DNA from: Bacteroidota bacterium
GTDB lineage: Bacteria > Bacteroidota > Bacteroidia > Chitinophagales > JADIYW01
Reading direction: 5' to 3'
Length of the DNA stretch: 32,866 bases
Assembly (NCBI GenBank): GCA_028288625.1
Contig: JAQBNI010000136.1
Span: forward strand, 1-32,866
The notes beneath the pieces were generated by a model that made no database searches, was not told the DNA's origin, and was given only the letters and a program-made list of their open reading frames with translations. The position numbers and the translations under genes were made by a program. The stretch's first letter is position 1; the number at the start of each line of letters is the position of its first letter. Positions 1-10,400 of the stretch are shown piece after piece.

Positions 1-1
1 T

Positions 2-649
2 CAGCCGAATAAAGCGATCGTTGGAAGAAATGCATTTGCACATTCATCGGGCATTCACCAGGATGGAGTTTTAAAAGACCGCGAAAATTATGAGATCATC
101 GATCCGCATGATGTGGGTATTCCCGAATCACTTATTGTTTTAACGGCAAGAAGCGGAAGAGCAGCATTAAAACATCGACTTGAAAAAATAGGTTTTGAAA
201 TAGACCAGGAATTACTGGATTCAACATACATTAAATTTCTCGATGTCGCAGATCAGAAAAAAGAAATTTATGATGAAGATCTTTTAGAGATGATGGGACA
301 AAGCCGCGAAGGAAGAATTTATGAAATTGATTATCTCGAAGTGCATTGCGGAAAGCGACACCAGGCGAACGCCACTGTTGCATTGATAAAGAATGGGGTG
401 AGAATCGTAGAAATTGCGGATGGCTGCGGTCCGGTGGATGCTACGTTGAAAGCCATTGATAAGATCGTGAAAGAACCTGTACGCCTCGAAGAATATTTAG
501 TGCAAGCTATTACCGGGGGAAGTGATGATACAGGGAAGGTGCACATCCAGGTTTCCAAGGACGGCATTTTTTATTATGGTTTCGGAAATGATACCGATGT
601 AATTTATGCTACTGCTAAAGCGTATGTAGATGCGCTGAATAAACTATAG
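2..649 (+). CDS. leuA: 2-isopropylmalate synthase, C-terminal part (5' end outside window)
   Basis: This is the 3' part of a 2-isopropylmalate synthase, the first committed enzyme of leucine synthesis (acetyl-CoA plus 2-oxoisovalerate). The frame is open from base 2, so the gene starts upstream of the window; a GTG at 113 is internal and is not the start. The first visible codons encode the family-typical stretch [15 protein letters not shown], which closes the catalytic part and includes conserved histidines. From about base 330 to the stop follows the LeuA dimer regulatory domain ([13 protein letters not shown], then a [11 protein letters not shown] helix), which in the family binds leucine for feedback inhibition. 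Homocitrate or citramalate synthase are relatives, but the motif and regulatory domain fit LeuA best. The stop is 7 bp from the convergent reductase gene, with no visible terminator. Confidence 0.93.
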   Translation, partial: QPNKAIVGRNAFAHSSGIHQDGVLKDRENYEIIDPHDVGIPESLIVLTARSGRAALKHRLEKIGFEIDQELLDSTYIKFLDVADQKKEIYDEDLLEMMGQSREGRIYEIDYLEVHCGKRHQANATVALIKNGVRIVEIADGCGPVDATLKAIDKIVKEPVRLEEYLVQAITGGSDDTGKVHIQVSKDGIFYYGFGNDTDVIYATAKAYVDALNKL

Positions 650-656
650 GTCTGAA

Positions 657-1556
657 TTAATCCAGGTATCCTTTGTAGTAATTATCGATATATTCTTTCA
701 AACAAACTTTCCAGTCGCGCATAATATTTAAATCGCGCAGATCCAGTTTTTTATTGATCAGTCTTTCACTCGGCGGTCGTGGTGAAAAATATTCCTGCTT
801 CCAGTAATCGGAATCCACCGGCGTTATTTTTATTTCATTTTCTTTCCCTAATACTTTCACAAGTTCTTCCGCTACTTCAAACCTTCCTGTTATTCCTCCG
901 CAAACCATATTATACAAACCCCATACTTCTTTTTCAAGCAGTAATTTTACATTCGCAGCGAAATCGTGTGTGAATGTTGGCGTACCCAGCTTATCATTCA
1001 CCACAAATAATTCTTTCTGCCCACTTTTTAATTGCAGCATAATTTTCTGAATGAATTTCTTGTCTTTCTTCGGTCCACCACCCATCATCCATCCTGCCCG
1101 GCAGATCAGGTGCTGAGTTTTATTCTGCTGTACAAAAACTTCAGCTGCCCATTTGCTTCTTGCATAATGCCCGAGCGGATTTGGAATATCCCAGTCGTCA
1201 TAAGTATCTTTTGCGCCATCAAAAATTCCTGCGGTACTGATATACAACATTGGTATGTTTAATGCATTTGCAATATGAACAGCATTTTCTACAGAAATGG
1301 TATTGGTGAGGTAAGCGTCATCCTGGTTTGTGTCGCAGTATTCCAATGAAGTGTGCGCGCCGAGATGAAAAAGATAATCGGGTTTAAAATCGAACACATC
1401 TTTTTTGTACGCATCAAAATCTTTGAAGTCGAGATAAGTCAGCCAATCTTCATTGACATCTTTATCCGTGCATTTAAGTTCGTAATTATTTTTAAAGATG
1501 GTGTGAAAGCCTTCGCCTAACATTCCTCCACAACCCGCGATGTAAATTTTTTTCAT
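657..1556 (-). CDS. RmlD-like NAD(P)-dependent sugar reductase/epimerase (extended SDR)
   Basis: A 299-residue extended short-chain dehydrogenase/reductase resembling dTDP-4-dehydrorhamnose reductase (RmlD). The N-terminal Rossmann motif GCGGMLG lies at residues 9-15 and the catalytic Tyr-x-x-x-Lys at Y131 and K135, preceded by the S107-T108 pair on the active-site strand. The C-terminal half is the substrate-binding lobe (LGTPTFTHDFA, then YNMVCGG), as in RmlD-type proteins. It probably reduces or epimerises a nucleotide-linked keto-sugar for the surface glycan made by its neighbours. It is the last gene of the minus-strand operon that begins with the GT-C protein at 4797, 50 bp after the GT4 gene. 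No rmlA, rmlB or rmlC is visible, so rhamnose synthesis itself is not shown and the sugar is unknown. Confidence 0.82.
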   Translation of the reverse strand: MKKIYIAGCGGMLGEGFHTIFKNNYELKCTDKDVNEDWLTYLDFKDFDAYKKDVFDFKPDYLFHLGAHTSLEYCDTNQDDAYLTNTISVENAVHIANALNIPMLYISTAGIFDGAKDTYDDWDIPNPLGHYARSKWAAEVFVQQNKTQHLICRAGWMMGGGPKKDKKFIQKIMLQLKSGQKELFVVNDKLGTPTFTHDFAANVKLLLEKEVWGLYNMVCGGITGRFEVAEELVKVLGKENEIKITPVDSDYWKQEYFSPRPPSERLINKKLDLRDLNIMRDWKVCLKEYIDNYYKGYLD

Positions 1557-1606
1557 AGTCGAAATCCTCGTGTTATTGATTAATTCCGAGAGGACCTTCC
1601 CTGCGG

Positions 1607-2689
1607 TCAGGTTAAACTTTTCAGAATTCCCAAATATACGGGTTTGTTTGCTTCTATCGAAAATTTCGTCACAACTGTTTGTCGTGCATTTGTACCCAGG
1701 CGTTTTCTTTCTTGAGGATTGTCAATTAAATATTTCAATTTATCTATCCATTCTTCATCTGTCTTTACAAGAAAACCGTTTTCATTATCTGTGATGATCC
1801 TGTTGATGGCTGCGCCAACGTTGGTGGCAACAACAGGTAATCCAAATGTCATATATGTGAGGGCTTTCAGTCCGCTTTTCCCCATCACCCAGGAATCAAT
1901 AGGCAAGGGGTATAAGCCAATATCTATACCCTGTAATTGTTCTGCTTCCTGCGCGGCATTCCAATCCATATATTCATGATCCACTCCTTCCATTTGGAAC
2001 TTAAAATTTCCTATCACACGCAATATAAATTTCCTTTCTTTCGATAATTGCTGGAGTACATTCGTCAATAAATATAAATAAGGAACGGTGGAGTGTGTGC
2101 CTGTCCAGCCAATAACGACAGTCTTATCATTTGTATAATTATTTACCGGTAACAATCTTTCCGTATCCAAGGTGGAAGAAATATCTGTGCAGTGCTCGCA
2201 ATATTGTTTTGCAAATTCATTCAGATCCGGTGTGCAGGTAATTACATGATCGGCATATCTCATTAATGCAACCGGCTTGTCTTTTCCTTTCAGCATAAAA
2301 ATTAAATTGTTTATTGCCGAATCCTGTGATTTGTAGATCATATCATCAATATCATAAACAATTTTCTTTGAGAGCTTGCGGATAAGCCATTCAAAAAAAG
2401 GCGGACCAAGCGGTGTTGCCCATAAGTGAATGTAAACGATATCATACTTATGTAAACGAAAAAGATCAAAAAACCTGCGGATATAACCTCGTATGGTTCC
2501 AAATATCTTTTGAAATAAAAATCCTTTCTTATAAATAACATTCCAGAATTTTTCATCTATAAAAGAACTGGTTTCCGGTTGAAATCCATTTGCTTCAAAA
2601 TAATTAAAATATTGTTCGAATTTTAATCGCTGACTTGCAGCTTTTCCGAACGGATAAGGAGAAAGAAAGAGAACTTTTTTGGCGCTCAT
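1607..2689 (-). CDS. Glycosyltransferase family 4 (GT-B fold)
   Basis: A 360-residue GT-B glycosyltransferase that should transfer a sugar from a nucleotide donor during surface-polysaccharide assembly at the cytoplasmic face of the membrane. The N-terminal lobe opens with VLFLSPYPFGKAASQRL, typical of the acceptor side. The C-terminal lobe has VIGWTGTHST (about residues 192-201), K271 in the donor site, and ALTYMTFGLPVVATNVGAA (276-294), the GT4-like nucleotide-sugar signature with an unusual tyrosine where a Glu-rich motif is common. It lies 14 bp downstream of the methyltransferase gene and 50 bp upstream of the RmlD-like gene, in one operon. Donor and acceptor cannot be told from sequence. 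Confidence 0.85.
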   Translation of the reverse strand: MSAKKVLFLSPYPFGKAASQRLKFEQYFNYFEANGFQPETSSFIDEKFWNVIYKKGFLFQKIFGTIRGYIRRFFDLFRLHKYDIVYIHLWATPLGPPFFEWLIRKLSKKIVYDIDDMIYKSQDSAINNLIFMLKGKDKPVALMRYADHVITCTPDLNEFAKQYCEHCTDISSTLDTERLLPVNNYTNDKTVVIGWTGTHSTVPYLYLLTNVLQQLSKERKFILRVIGNFKFQMEGVDHEYMDWNAAQEAEQLQGIDIGLYPLPIDSWVMGKSGLKALTYMTFGLPVVATNVGAAINRIITDNENGFLVKTDEEWIDKLKYLIDNPQERKRLGTNARQTVVTKFSIEANKPVYLGILKSLT

Positions 2690-2703
2690 AAATTTGTAAA
2701 TAA

Positions 2704-3354
2704 TTACGGCTTTTCGGCAACTAATAAAAATTGTTCACCGAAGAAACGCCATGCAAAAGGCATTTTTAAATAAGTATTGATCAGGAACCTGCTTACCGGA
2801 AGTCCTCTTCTAAAAGTGAGTGGTAAGAATTTGTCGTATATCTCCAGGATGTTGAATCCTGCACCATATAAATGTTCTGCAACACCCAATTCCGTAAGGA
2901 TAACAGTGTGATCCGCAAAATTGAAATAATCTTTATAAGTATGGCGGAAGTTGGGACCCATAATAACAATACGTCCCTTGCTGCGCATCGCTTTAAACAT
3001 TCTTTCCAAAAAATCAGCGACCTCAAATTGTGAATTCAGGTGCTCGAGAAAATTTGAAATAAATACGCCATCGAAATAATTTTCTGGCAAATCGACTTCT
3101 AAATTATTCCCGATTATAGTTTTTATCTGCGGGTCAGCATATTTTTTTATTTCTTCCGATAGATCTATTGTCCAGCGTTCAGGGGATGGAATGTGATTAA
3201 TAAACTCACATAACCCACCTGCAGGATCCAGCATTTTTTGCGGTTTAGTCAGTTGCGTATCGTACAGGAAGTGCGCAATTTCATTCCACACAATATTTTT
3301 TTTCTCCATATCTACCTTTTCAAATCGATAACTGTAGATCCTTTTATAATTCAT
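2704..3354 (-). CDS. Class I SAM-dependent methyltransferase
   Basis: A 216-residue protein with a Rossmann-type methyltransferase core. Motif I is degenerate (MLDPAGGLCEF, residues 41-51, where E/DxGxGxG is usual), followed by an acidic strand (WTIDLS) and the motif DGVFISNFLEHL (95-106), a post-motif-II signature common in sugar and ubiquinone-type methyltransferases. The C-terminal part is hydrophobic and basic (residues about 180-205) and may lie near the membrane. In this operon, between the GT-C and GT4 genes, it most likely methylates a sugar or lipid-linked saccharide. Family assignment is good; substrate is inference. An alternative start at Met16 is possible. Confidence 0.78.
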   Translation of the reverse strand: MNYKRIYSYRFEKVDMEKKNIVWNEIAHFLYDTQLTKPQKMLDPAGGLCEFINHIPSPERWTIDLSEEIKKYADPQIKTIIGNNLEVDLPENYFDGVFISNFLEHLNSQFEVADFLERMFKAMRSKGRIVIMGPNFRHTYKDYFNFADHTVILTELGVAEHLYGAGFNILEIYDKFLPLTFRRGLPVSRFLINTYLKMPFAWRFFGEQFLLVAEKP

Positions 3355-3375
3355 ACCTAATTTTTTGAATAATGA

Positions 3376-4797
3376 TTAATGTTTTTTGTTTTCAGATTGT
3401 ATCCTATTCTTAAAATGTATATTGAATATCATATACGTCACGCAAAATAAATACAGGAACCTTACAGGAATTGTATATCTCGACTGGATTCCAAAAGGTA
3501 CGTGAATTATATCAAAATACAAACACAGCAGGAGCGGTAATAAAAGCGTCTTAATAATATCTCTTCTTTTAAATAAACAGAATAAGAAATAGAAAATAAA
3601 AAGCACTAACGATAAAAATCCTGTAGTAAATGCAAAAATGATCGGCAGAGAATCAGACAGATTTGTTTTAAATGTCGGCTTCATAGAAATACCGGTAAAC
3701 CATAATCTGAAAAATGTATAGCATTTTAACTTCACTGTATATTTCCAGTCAGACATGTAATGCCGGATAGCCAACGCCTTCACCATCTCTTCTCTTTGGA
3801 TAGTATAGTTTGTATTGTATGTAATGAATAAATCCGGGTGCATTTTCATCACTTGTATATTTGCACTGTCTCTTGGAGTGAGGTATCGGTTACAAATTCG
3901 TTCTACACTGTCCCATTCAGTATTAAATAAACTGATGTTCTTTGGAATATCCTTTGGGTCAACAAAATTTATAAATCTGTCTTCATGCATTACATTCCTC
4001 CAATACCTGTCTTCAACATAACCAACCATTTTCGGACTCCAGTATCCAAGGTACATTGCGCCGGCGCCGCCTTCCAGCGGAGTGATCTGGAATTTATGAT
4101 GATTCTGTAAATTCCAAAAGCCATAAGGAAGCAACGTTAAAATGAAAAGAAAGAGGAATGTAATATTCTTATAAAGAGATAATTTTTTGTAATGTAAAAG
4201 AAAATATAATACTCTCAAGAAGGGCAGAAATATAATTACCGGGCGCACCTGGAAACAATATCCGTACAATAAAACCAGGAGTAAGATTTTCTTCCACGTA
4301 TTGTTTTCAAAACAAATTTCTATATACACAATTAAAGTAACAAGCAACAGCATGAGTGTTTCAGGATACATTAATGGGGAATAAGAAAGCACTACAAAAT
4401 TAATGATCACAAATAACAGGAATAGATTTTTAAGTTCAAGCCTGTTATCATAATGTTCAATCAGTTTCAGCATGATATAAAGAGAAAGCAACAACAGAAT
4501 AAGTTGAGTAACCTGGATAAGTATTATTGAAGGTGTAATAAAACTGAGTGCATATAAAAAAAGGGGGTAACCGGGATTGCGGAAAGTATCGGGGTAATAA
4601 TCATCGAGAAAATACCAGTATGTATATCTTCCCTGCTGAAATCCTTTTACATAATTTAAGTATGTAAAATGATCACCTGAAAAATCCTGCAGGTTGATGA
4701 GCAATAAGGCAACAGATAAAATGCCTACTATCGTTAAAAGAATATAGTAAGTATTTTTCTTGCTAAGTATGGAAGACAGTCCTTGCAGAATCTGCAT
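3376..4797 (-). CDS. Multi-pass membrane glycosyltransferase, GT-C type (GT39/ArnT-like)
   Basis: A 473-residue integral membrane protein with roughly ten hydrophobic segments. The long first periplasmic loop after TM1 carries acidic residues (SGDHFTYLNY) and then FRNPGYPLFLYAL, the loop signature of GT-C enzymes related to protein O-mannosyltransferase and ArnT. A soluble segment at about residues 235-350 precedes the last membrane helices. Such proteins use polyprenyl-phosphate sugars on the outer face of the inner membrane to decorate glycans, lipid A or proteins. It is the first gene of the minus-strand operon, divergent from the wbpE-like gene with 60 bp between starts. A role as O-antigen polymerase cannot be excluded, but the loop motif favours GT-C. 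Confidence 0.75.
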   Translation of the reverse strand: MQILQGLSSILSKKNTYYILLTIVGILSVALLLINLQDFSGDHFTYLNYVKGFQQGRYTYWYFLDDYYPDTFRNPGYPLFLYALSFITPSIILIQVTQLILLLLSLYIMLKLIEHYDNRLELKNLFLLFVIINFVVLSYSPLMYPETLMLLLVTLIVYIEICFENNTWKKILLLVLLYGYCFQVRPVIIFLPFLRVLYFLLHYKKLSLYKNITFLFLFILTLLPYGFWNLQNHHKFQITPLEGGAGAMYLGYWSPKMVGYVEDRYWRNVMHEDRFINFVDPKDIPKNISLFNTEWDSVERICNRYLTPRDSANIQVMKMHPDLFITYNTNYTIQREEMVKALAIRHYMSDWKYTVKLKCYTFFRLWFTGISMKPTFKTNLSDSLPIIFAFTTGFLSLVLFIFYFLFCLFKRRDIIKTLLLPLLLCLYFDIIHVPFGIQSRYTIPVRFLYLFCVTYMIFNIHFKNRIQSENKKH

Positions 4798-4857
4798 AAA
4801 ATAATTGGTATTTCTGTGTAAATTTATGAAAAATGCACTAATATCTTAATTTTCCCG

Positions 4858-5949
4858 ATGGCAACAATTCAAATGGTCAATCTTAAAGAGCAATACATTC
4901 AGTTAAAAGATGAAATTGACCAAGCTATCCTGGAATGCCTTAATTCCTGCCAGTTTATTGGTGGTCCGGCAGTAAAGCAATTTGAGAATAATTTATCAAA
5001 GTATTTATCAATTAATCATGTTATCGGATGTGGAAATGGAACCGATGCGCTGGAGATCGCATTAATGGCTTTGAATTTGCCAAAAGGATCAAAGATCATT
5101 GTTCCTGCATTTACCTACATTGCTCCTGTAGAAGTTATTGCGTTAATGGGCATGATCCCCGTCTATGCAGACGTAGATCCTGATACGTTTAATATTACTT
5201 TGGAAGAAATTGAAAAAGTGTATACGGATGATGTAAAAGGAATTGTTGCCGTGCATCTTTTCGGACAGCCGTGTAATACGGATGAAATTTACAAATTCGC
5301 TGTAAAGAAAAATATATTTTTGATCGAAGATAACGCGCAGTCTATCGGAGCGGAAAAAAAGATGGAGCGTAATACTATTATCACTACTTCATTTTTCCCT
5401 TCTAAAAATTTAGGAGCTTATGGTGATGGAGGTGCGTTAATGACAAACGATGATAAGCTCGCAAAAAGAATTCGAATCATAGCAAATCATGGACAGCAGG
5501 AAAGATATTACCATGAAGAGATAGGAATAAATTCACGGCTTGATGCAATACAAGCGGCAGTACTGAGTGTAAAGCTGAATTACGTTGATCAATTTATTGC
5601 TGCCCGTCAGAAAGCGGCTGATTTTTATGACGGGCAGTTGAAAAACATCCTGAAAATTCAAACGCCTGTTCGTGTAAACACGCATACCTTTCATCAATAC
5701 ACACTAAAGATAAAACCTGTATTACGGGACGGACTTAAAAGTTTTTTATTTGATAAAGGAATTGATACCGCAATGTACTATCCGGTGCCATGCTATAAAC
5801 AGCAGGCTTATTTAGATAAAAATGCCCGGTTGCCGAATACTGAATTATTATGTTCATCTGTTTTATCATTACCAATATATCCTGAAATTACTGATGACCA
5901 ATTATTGTATATTTGTAATTGTATAAAAGAATTTTTTAAGAATAACTGA
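4858..5949 (+). CDS. wbpE: DegT/DnrJ/EryC1/StrS sugar aminotransferase, WbpE-like
   Basis: A 363-residue PLP-dependent aminotransferase of the DegT family. Visible landmarks are the phosphate-binding GNGTDALE (about 59-66), EDNAQ at 157-161 (D158 faces the pyridine nitrogen) and SFFPSKNLGAYGDGG with the Schiff-base lysine K183. The whole pattern closely follows WbpE/WlbC, which forms the 3-amino group on UDP-2-acetamido-2-deoxy-3-keto-glucuronic acid with glutamate as donor. The next two genes encode the WbpD-like acetyltransferase and WbpB-like dehydrogenase, so the three likely act in series. No Shine-Dalgarno site is evident. Related aminotransferases act on other keto-sugars, so the substrate rests mainly on this gene context. 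Confidence 0.87.
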   Translation: MATIQMVNLKEQYIQLKDEIDQAILECLNSCQFIGGPAVKQFENNLSKYLSINHVIGCGNGTDALEIALMALNLPKGSKIIVPAFTYIAPVEVIALMGMIPVYADVDPDTFNITLEEIEKVYTDDVKGIVAVHLFGQPCNTDEIYKFAVKKNIFLIEDNAQSIGAEKKMERNTIITTSFFPSKNLGAYGDGGALMTNDDKLAKRIRIIANHGQQERYYHEEIGINSRLDAIQAAVLSVKLNYVDQFIAARQKAADFYDGQLKNILKIQTPVRVNTHTFHQYTLKIKPVLRDGLKSFLFDKGIDTAMYYPVPCYKQQAYLDKNARLPNTELLCSSVLSLPIYPEITDDQLLYICNCIKEFFKNN

Positions 5950-5973
5950 AGGAAACAATCCGCAAATTAATTC

Positions 5974-6555
5974 ATGACAGAAAACCACGCAAATTTTTTC
6001 AGGCATGAAACCGCCATCATAGATGACGGTGCTGTTATTGGAAACGATACCAGGATCTGGCATTTTACGCATGTGATGAGCGCGTCGATTGGTCATCATT
6101 GTATCATTGGTCAAAATGTATTTGTAGCAAATAATGTGGTTCTGGGAAATCATGTAAAAGTGCAGAACAATGTTTCTTTATTTGAAGGAGTAATTTGTGA
6201 AGATGATGTGTTCATTGGTCCTTCTGCAGTATTTACGAACGTTATCAATCCGCGTAGTTTTATTGAACGGAAGAATGAGTATAAAAAAACTATGATCAAA
6301 AAGGGCGCAACGATAGGGGCAAACGCAACAATTATATGTGGGGTAACTATTGGCAGTTATGCTTTCGTAGGAGCAGGAAGCGTTGTAACAAAAGACGTAA
6401 AAAATTTCGCCTTAGTTGTTGGAAATCCTGCACGGCAAAAAGGATGGATGAGTAAAAACGGAAGTAAATTAAAATTTGATAAGGATGGATATGCAACCTG
6501 CGATCTCTCCCAACAAAAATATAAATTAGAAAATGAAATTGTTTCTGCGCTTTAA
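5974..6555 (+). CDS. wbpD: Left-handed beta-helix N-acetyltransferase, WbpD-like
   Basis: A 193-residue hexapeptide-repeat acyltransferase. The imperfect [LIV]-G-x4 repeats run from about residue 12 to 150 and form a left-handed beta-helix trimer. The segments GQNVFVANNVVLG, QNNVSLFEGV, FTNVINPRS and GWMSKNGSKL are the ones seen in WbpD/WlbB, which uses acetyl-CoA to acetylate the 3-amino group of UDP-2-acetamido-3-amino-2,3-dideoxy-glucuronate. The N-terminal pair of charged residues and the loop containing IERKNEYKKT match that subfamily. It lies 24 bp after wbpE and 6 bp before the dehydrogenase gene, consistent with one mRNA. A related enzyme, FdtC, acetylates dTDP-Fuc3N, but the neighbouring dehydrogenase favours the uronic-acid pathway. 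Confidence 0.87.
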   Translation: MTENHANFFRHETAIIDDGAVIGNDTRIWHFTHVMSASIGHHCIIGQNVFVANNVVLGNHVKVQNNVSLFEGVICEDDVFIGPSAVFTNVINPRSFIERKNEYKKTMIKKGATIGANATIICGVTIGSYAFVGAGSVVTKDVKNFALVVGNPARQKGWMSKNGSKLKFDKDGYATCDLSQQKYKLENEIVSAL

Positions 6556-6561
6556 TTCCAT

Positions 6562-7401
6562 ATGATCAATTTTGCATTAATCGGAGCAGCCGGCTACATT
6601 GCTCCAAGACATTTAAAAGCGATAAAATCTGTCGGCGGTAATTTATTAGCTGCTTATGATATTGCAGATTCCGTGGGTGTGCTCGATCAATATTTTCCCG
6701 GGTGTAATTTTTTTACGGATGAATTTGAATTTTATAATCGCCTTTTAGATGATCTGCATGTAGATTATATGGTGATTTGCTCCCCGAATTATTTGCACGA
6801 AGAGCATTGCAGAAATGCACTCAAATTAGGCGTAGATATTATTTGCGAGAAGCCCTTGGTATTAACGATAAATGAACTCGAGCAACTGCAGGAACTGGAG
6901 CATCTCACGCAAAAAAATATTTATACGATCCTTCAGTTGCGTTTACATCCGCTGTTGAAGCAATTGAAGGAAGAAATAAAAGATAAAAAATACAATGTCA
7001 ACATTGAATACTTTACTCCGCGGGGAAACTGGTACCATGCTTCATGGAAGGGAGACGTAAAAAAATCAGGAGGTATTGCCACTAATATTGGTATTCATTT
7101 ATTCGATCTTGCAACGTGGCTGTTTGGAGAGGTAATAGAAATATCAGTAGAAAAAAATACTGCAACAGAAAGCATCGGAAATTTACAATTGAAAAATGCT
7201 GATGTTAATTGGCATCTAAGTATTGAAAATGAGATGATGCCTAAAAGACAATTTATAATAGACGGGAAAACATATGAATTTACGGAAGCCTTTTCGGATC
7301 TGCATACTATTTCTTACGAACACATTCTAAATAAGAAAGGCTTTACCACGGTCGATGTAAAGCCTTCTATTGATATTGTGGAAAGGATCCGGAATTTGTA
7401 A
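6562..7401 (+). CDS. wbpB: Gfo/Idh/MocA oxidoreductase, WbpB/WlbA-like
   Basis: A 279-residue NAD(P)-dependent oxidoreductase. It starts with the nucleotide-binding strand FALIGAAGYIAPRH (residues 4-17), whose YIAPRH part is typical of WbpB/WlbA. The Gfo/Idh signature EKP follows at 96-98, with the active-site segment KSGGIATNIGIHLFD (168-182) including H179. WbpB/WlbA oxidises C3 of UDP-GlcNAc-uronate, giving the keto-sugar used by WbpE. The protein is shorter than the roughly 315 residues usual for the family, but it ends with the family's PSIDIVERIR tail, so any shortening is internal. Its stop codon directly abuts the stop of the convergent T9SS gene, with no intergenic base. The WbpA dehydrogenase that makes the uronic acid is not in the window. 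Confidence 0.86.
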   Translation: MINFALIGAAGYIAPRHLKAIKSVGGNLLAAYDIADSVGVLDQYFPGCNFFTDEFEFYNRLLDDLHVDYMVICSPNYLHEEHCRNALKLGVDIICEKPLVLTINELEQLQELEHLTQKNIYTILQLRLHPLLKQLKEEIKDKKYNVNIEYFTPRGNWYHASWKGDVKKSGGIATNIGIHLFDLATWLFGEVIEISVEKNTATESIGNLQLKNADVNWHLSIENEMMPKRQFIIDGKTYEFTEAFSDLHTISYEHILNKKGFTTVDVKPSIDIVERIRNL

Positions 7402-10400
7402 TTATTTTTTCAGATCCTTGCGCATAAATTTTTTGCGGATAGTTTCTCCGCTGAAAGTAATTTCAGCAATATATACCGCGGAATTTAATTCCATAGTTGG
7501 CATTGGAAGATTGTTGTATCCCTTTACACCATCATAATCTACCGAATACATCTCCTGTCCAAGATAATTTATAAGATCAATGTGAACCCTGCCAGCTTGC
7601 GGTAACATTATTCCGAAATTAATATTATCAAAAGCAGGGTTTGGATATACTGTAAGCACGTCAAATCTTCCTACACTTAATTCTTTGCAGCTGCTATTAT
7701 TATCAGTTCTGTCTTCAGGTGAGTTATCATTAATATTATCGATGGTAGCGCATATCACCGGAACAGAGTTCGTGCCTAATTTAATTTCACCTGTGAATAT
7801 ATAATCCACGGATCTTCCCGGCAATAAACTTCCCGTCCAGTTCTCACGAATAGTTGATCCACCGTTAAGCTGCAGACTTAAACCTAAGGAGCGGATCTCG
7901 ATATTGCTATTATTCAGAATAGTTATTCTTACCTGGTAGAATGCGCCGTCGGGTGTTATGCTTATTGTAGCAAGCACACCATCGAGATAAGCTTTGTCAA
8001 CTAAAATATATTGAACCAGCGAATCCGTGCAGCCTTTGAAATCGGTTGCAGTTAATTTTATTGGATAAGTTCCTTTAACGGTATACGTATGCTGCGGCGG
8101 ATTATAACCAACAACAGGACTTGAACCATCGCCGTAATCCCAGATATAATTGCCATTTGCGGATGACTGATTGAAATAGGACACGTTCAAAGGAGGTAAT
8201 CCGTTTTGCGGAGAGAAAGTGAATTTAGGTGATGGTGGAGCGGATACCGCTATTGATCGCAGTTTAGTTCCGGTACATCCAACGGCATTTGACGCAGTTA
8301 ACTGGATCGTATAATTTCCCTCGGTATTAAAAATATATTTTGGATTTTGAATAGTGTCTGTTGCTTGTCCGGAAAAAAACCAGTGCCATTTGGTGATTGC
8401 TGTGGAATCCGGCGTATAGGAAATATCTGTAAATTGAATTTCTTTCCCAGTGCATTGTGTTTGAGAGGTTATAAAATCAACCACGGGAAAATCAAATACC
8501 CTTATTGCTTTACTAACTGTGTCGATACATTGATCAGATGAACGAACAACCAGTTGTACGATGTATTCACCTGGATTTAAATACTGGTGTTGTGCATTCA
8601 CGATAACACTTTCCTGTGTGCCATCTCCAAAATCCCAGGTATGCGTGGTAAGCGTACTTGGAGGTACAGCACTTGCGGTAAATTTAAAAGAAACCGGAGT
8701 TCTGCCACATACGGAATCCGCTAAAAAATCTGCAATTGGAGAAGGGCTAACAGCTATCTGGTGAGTAGCTGTATCGAAGCAGCTATTAGAATTTGTAGCG
8801 GTCAATCTTACGTTATATGTTCCTGCGGAAGGAAATCTGAATGATGGATTTTGAATGTCAGTTATGGTTCCAAGCCCGCTAAAATCCCATGTCCAGTGAG
8901 TGACTGCTGTTGAATTAGCAATACTCCCATCAATAAAAATAGTAGGATTTCCTGCACATGCAATTGTATTACTAAATAAAGGCACAGGTTTTTTATTAAC
9001 GGTTATAGTTTTTGATATGGAGTCTGAACAACCCTGATTGGTCGTAATTTTTAATCCTACATGATAATTGCCAAGGTTTGTATAGGCGTGAGCAGGGTTT
9101 GTAATAAATTGCGTACTGTCATCTCCAAATGTCCATTTCCAGTTTGTGATTACACTACCTGTTCCCTGTGCGATAGAGCTATCTATAAATAAGGTCGGCG
9201 AGCTTTGGCATCCCTTGGGTAAAATAAAATCTGCAATGGGTGCTTCGCCGGAAATTACTACATTAAATGTTTTGCTGATCACACAGCCGGGAGCTGTTCT
9301 GGCATATACCGTATAGGTACCAGGTGTAGTAAGAATTATAAAATTCGATGTACTTCCTGTTGACCAATGAATAGAATCGATGAAAGTAGCAGTATTCAAA
9401 AATAGTTTTTCATTTTTGCAGACGTGCAGTATACCGGATACATCAGGAAGTATTGATAATTGAGGAAGGTCGACAACTACATTGAGCGTGTCGATTATTT
9501 CCTGACCCTTTCGATCTCTTATCCTAACGGTATAACGCCCGGAGGTTTTCACTGTGATTTTGTTAGAAGTGCTGCCTGTAGACCACGAAAATGTAAAAGG
9601 GCTGGTAATGCCCAGGTCTATCACCAATGAATCTCCTTCACAAAAAGCGACAGTATTGTTTTTAAGCCGGCGATATGGATACACTTCAATGTCATCCTGC
9701 GTGTCAAACCCAAAAATATCTTTGGTTTTTATAGTATAGGTTCCTCCTGTAAGAACTACAGTTGAATTCGTAATAGCACCTGTCGACCATAAGTAACTTA
9801 GAAACCGGTTTTCAGCGAATAACCTCAGCGTGTCTGAAAAAGAAGTGCCTGTAATTATATCTTTTCCGAGGCTGACCGGTGGTGCATATTTATTAAATAA
9901 ATAAGCGTGCATGCTGTCTGATTCAGATTGTGAGCTACCCGCCTTGCTGATAATTAATTCGGGAATATCACCATTCCAGCTTCTGCTTGCACCTCCGTCA
10001 GGGTCCCTTCCAATTGTGAAATTGGGAACATTATCAATAGAAGAGGATGCTCTTCTGCCCGACAATACTCTATATAAGTTTAAGGGGAAAAAATTGAAGG
10101 ACGGGGCATTATTCATGTAAACATTGTTGTCATAATAACCGCCGATACCATTCCTGACAAGTGGAGTTCCAGCTCCTACTGTAAAAAATACATTCGCATT
10201 AATAGATGCATTTTGTCTTGTTAAAATACCTTCATAATTGGGAAAAGATATTCCTCCGCCTCTCCAGTTTATCATCATATACGTATTGCCAACATTGCCA
10301 CCTGAATTGATCTGTAAAAAATCATCCACACCATCAAATCTTACAGCACGATGATTATTCAGATCGGGAATATTTGATACTAACTTTGGTCTGGATGCAG

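Noticed and set aside
1577-1606. A locally GC-richer spacer between GT4 and the RmlD-like gene
   Set aside because: No stem longer than 3-4 bp and no promoter match was found; it may only be a spacer with weak translation signals.
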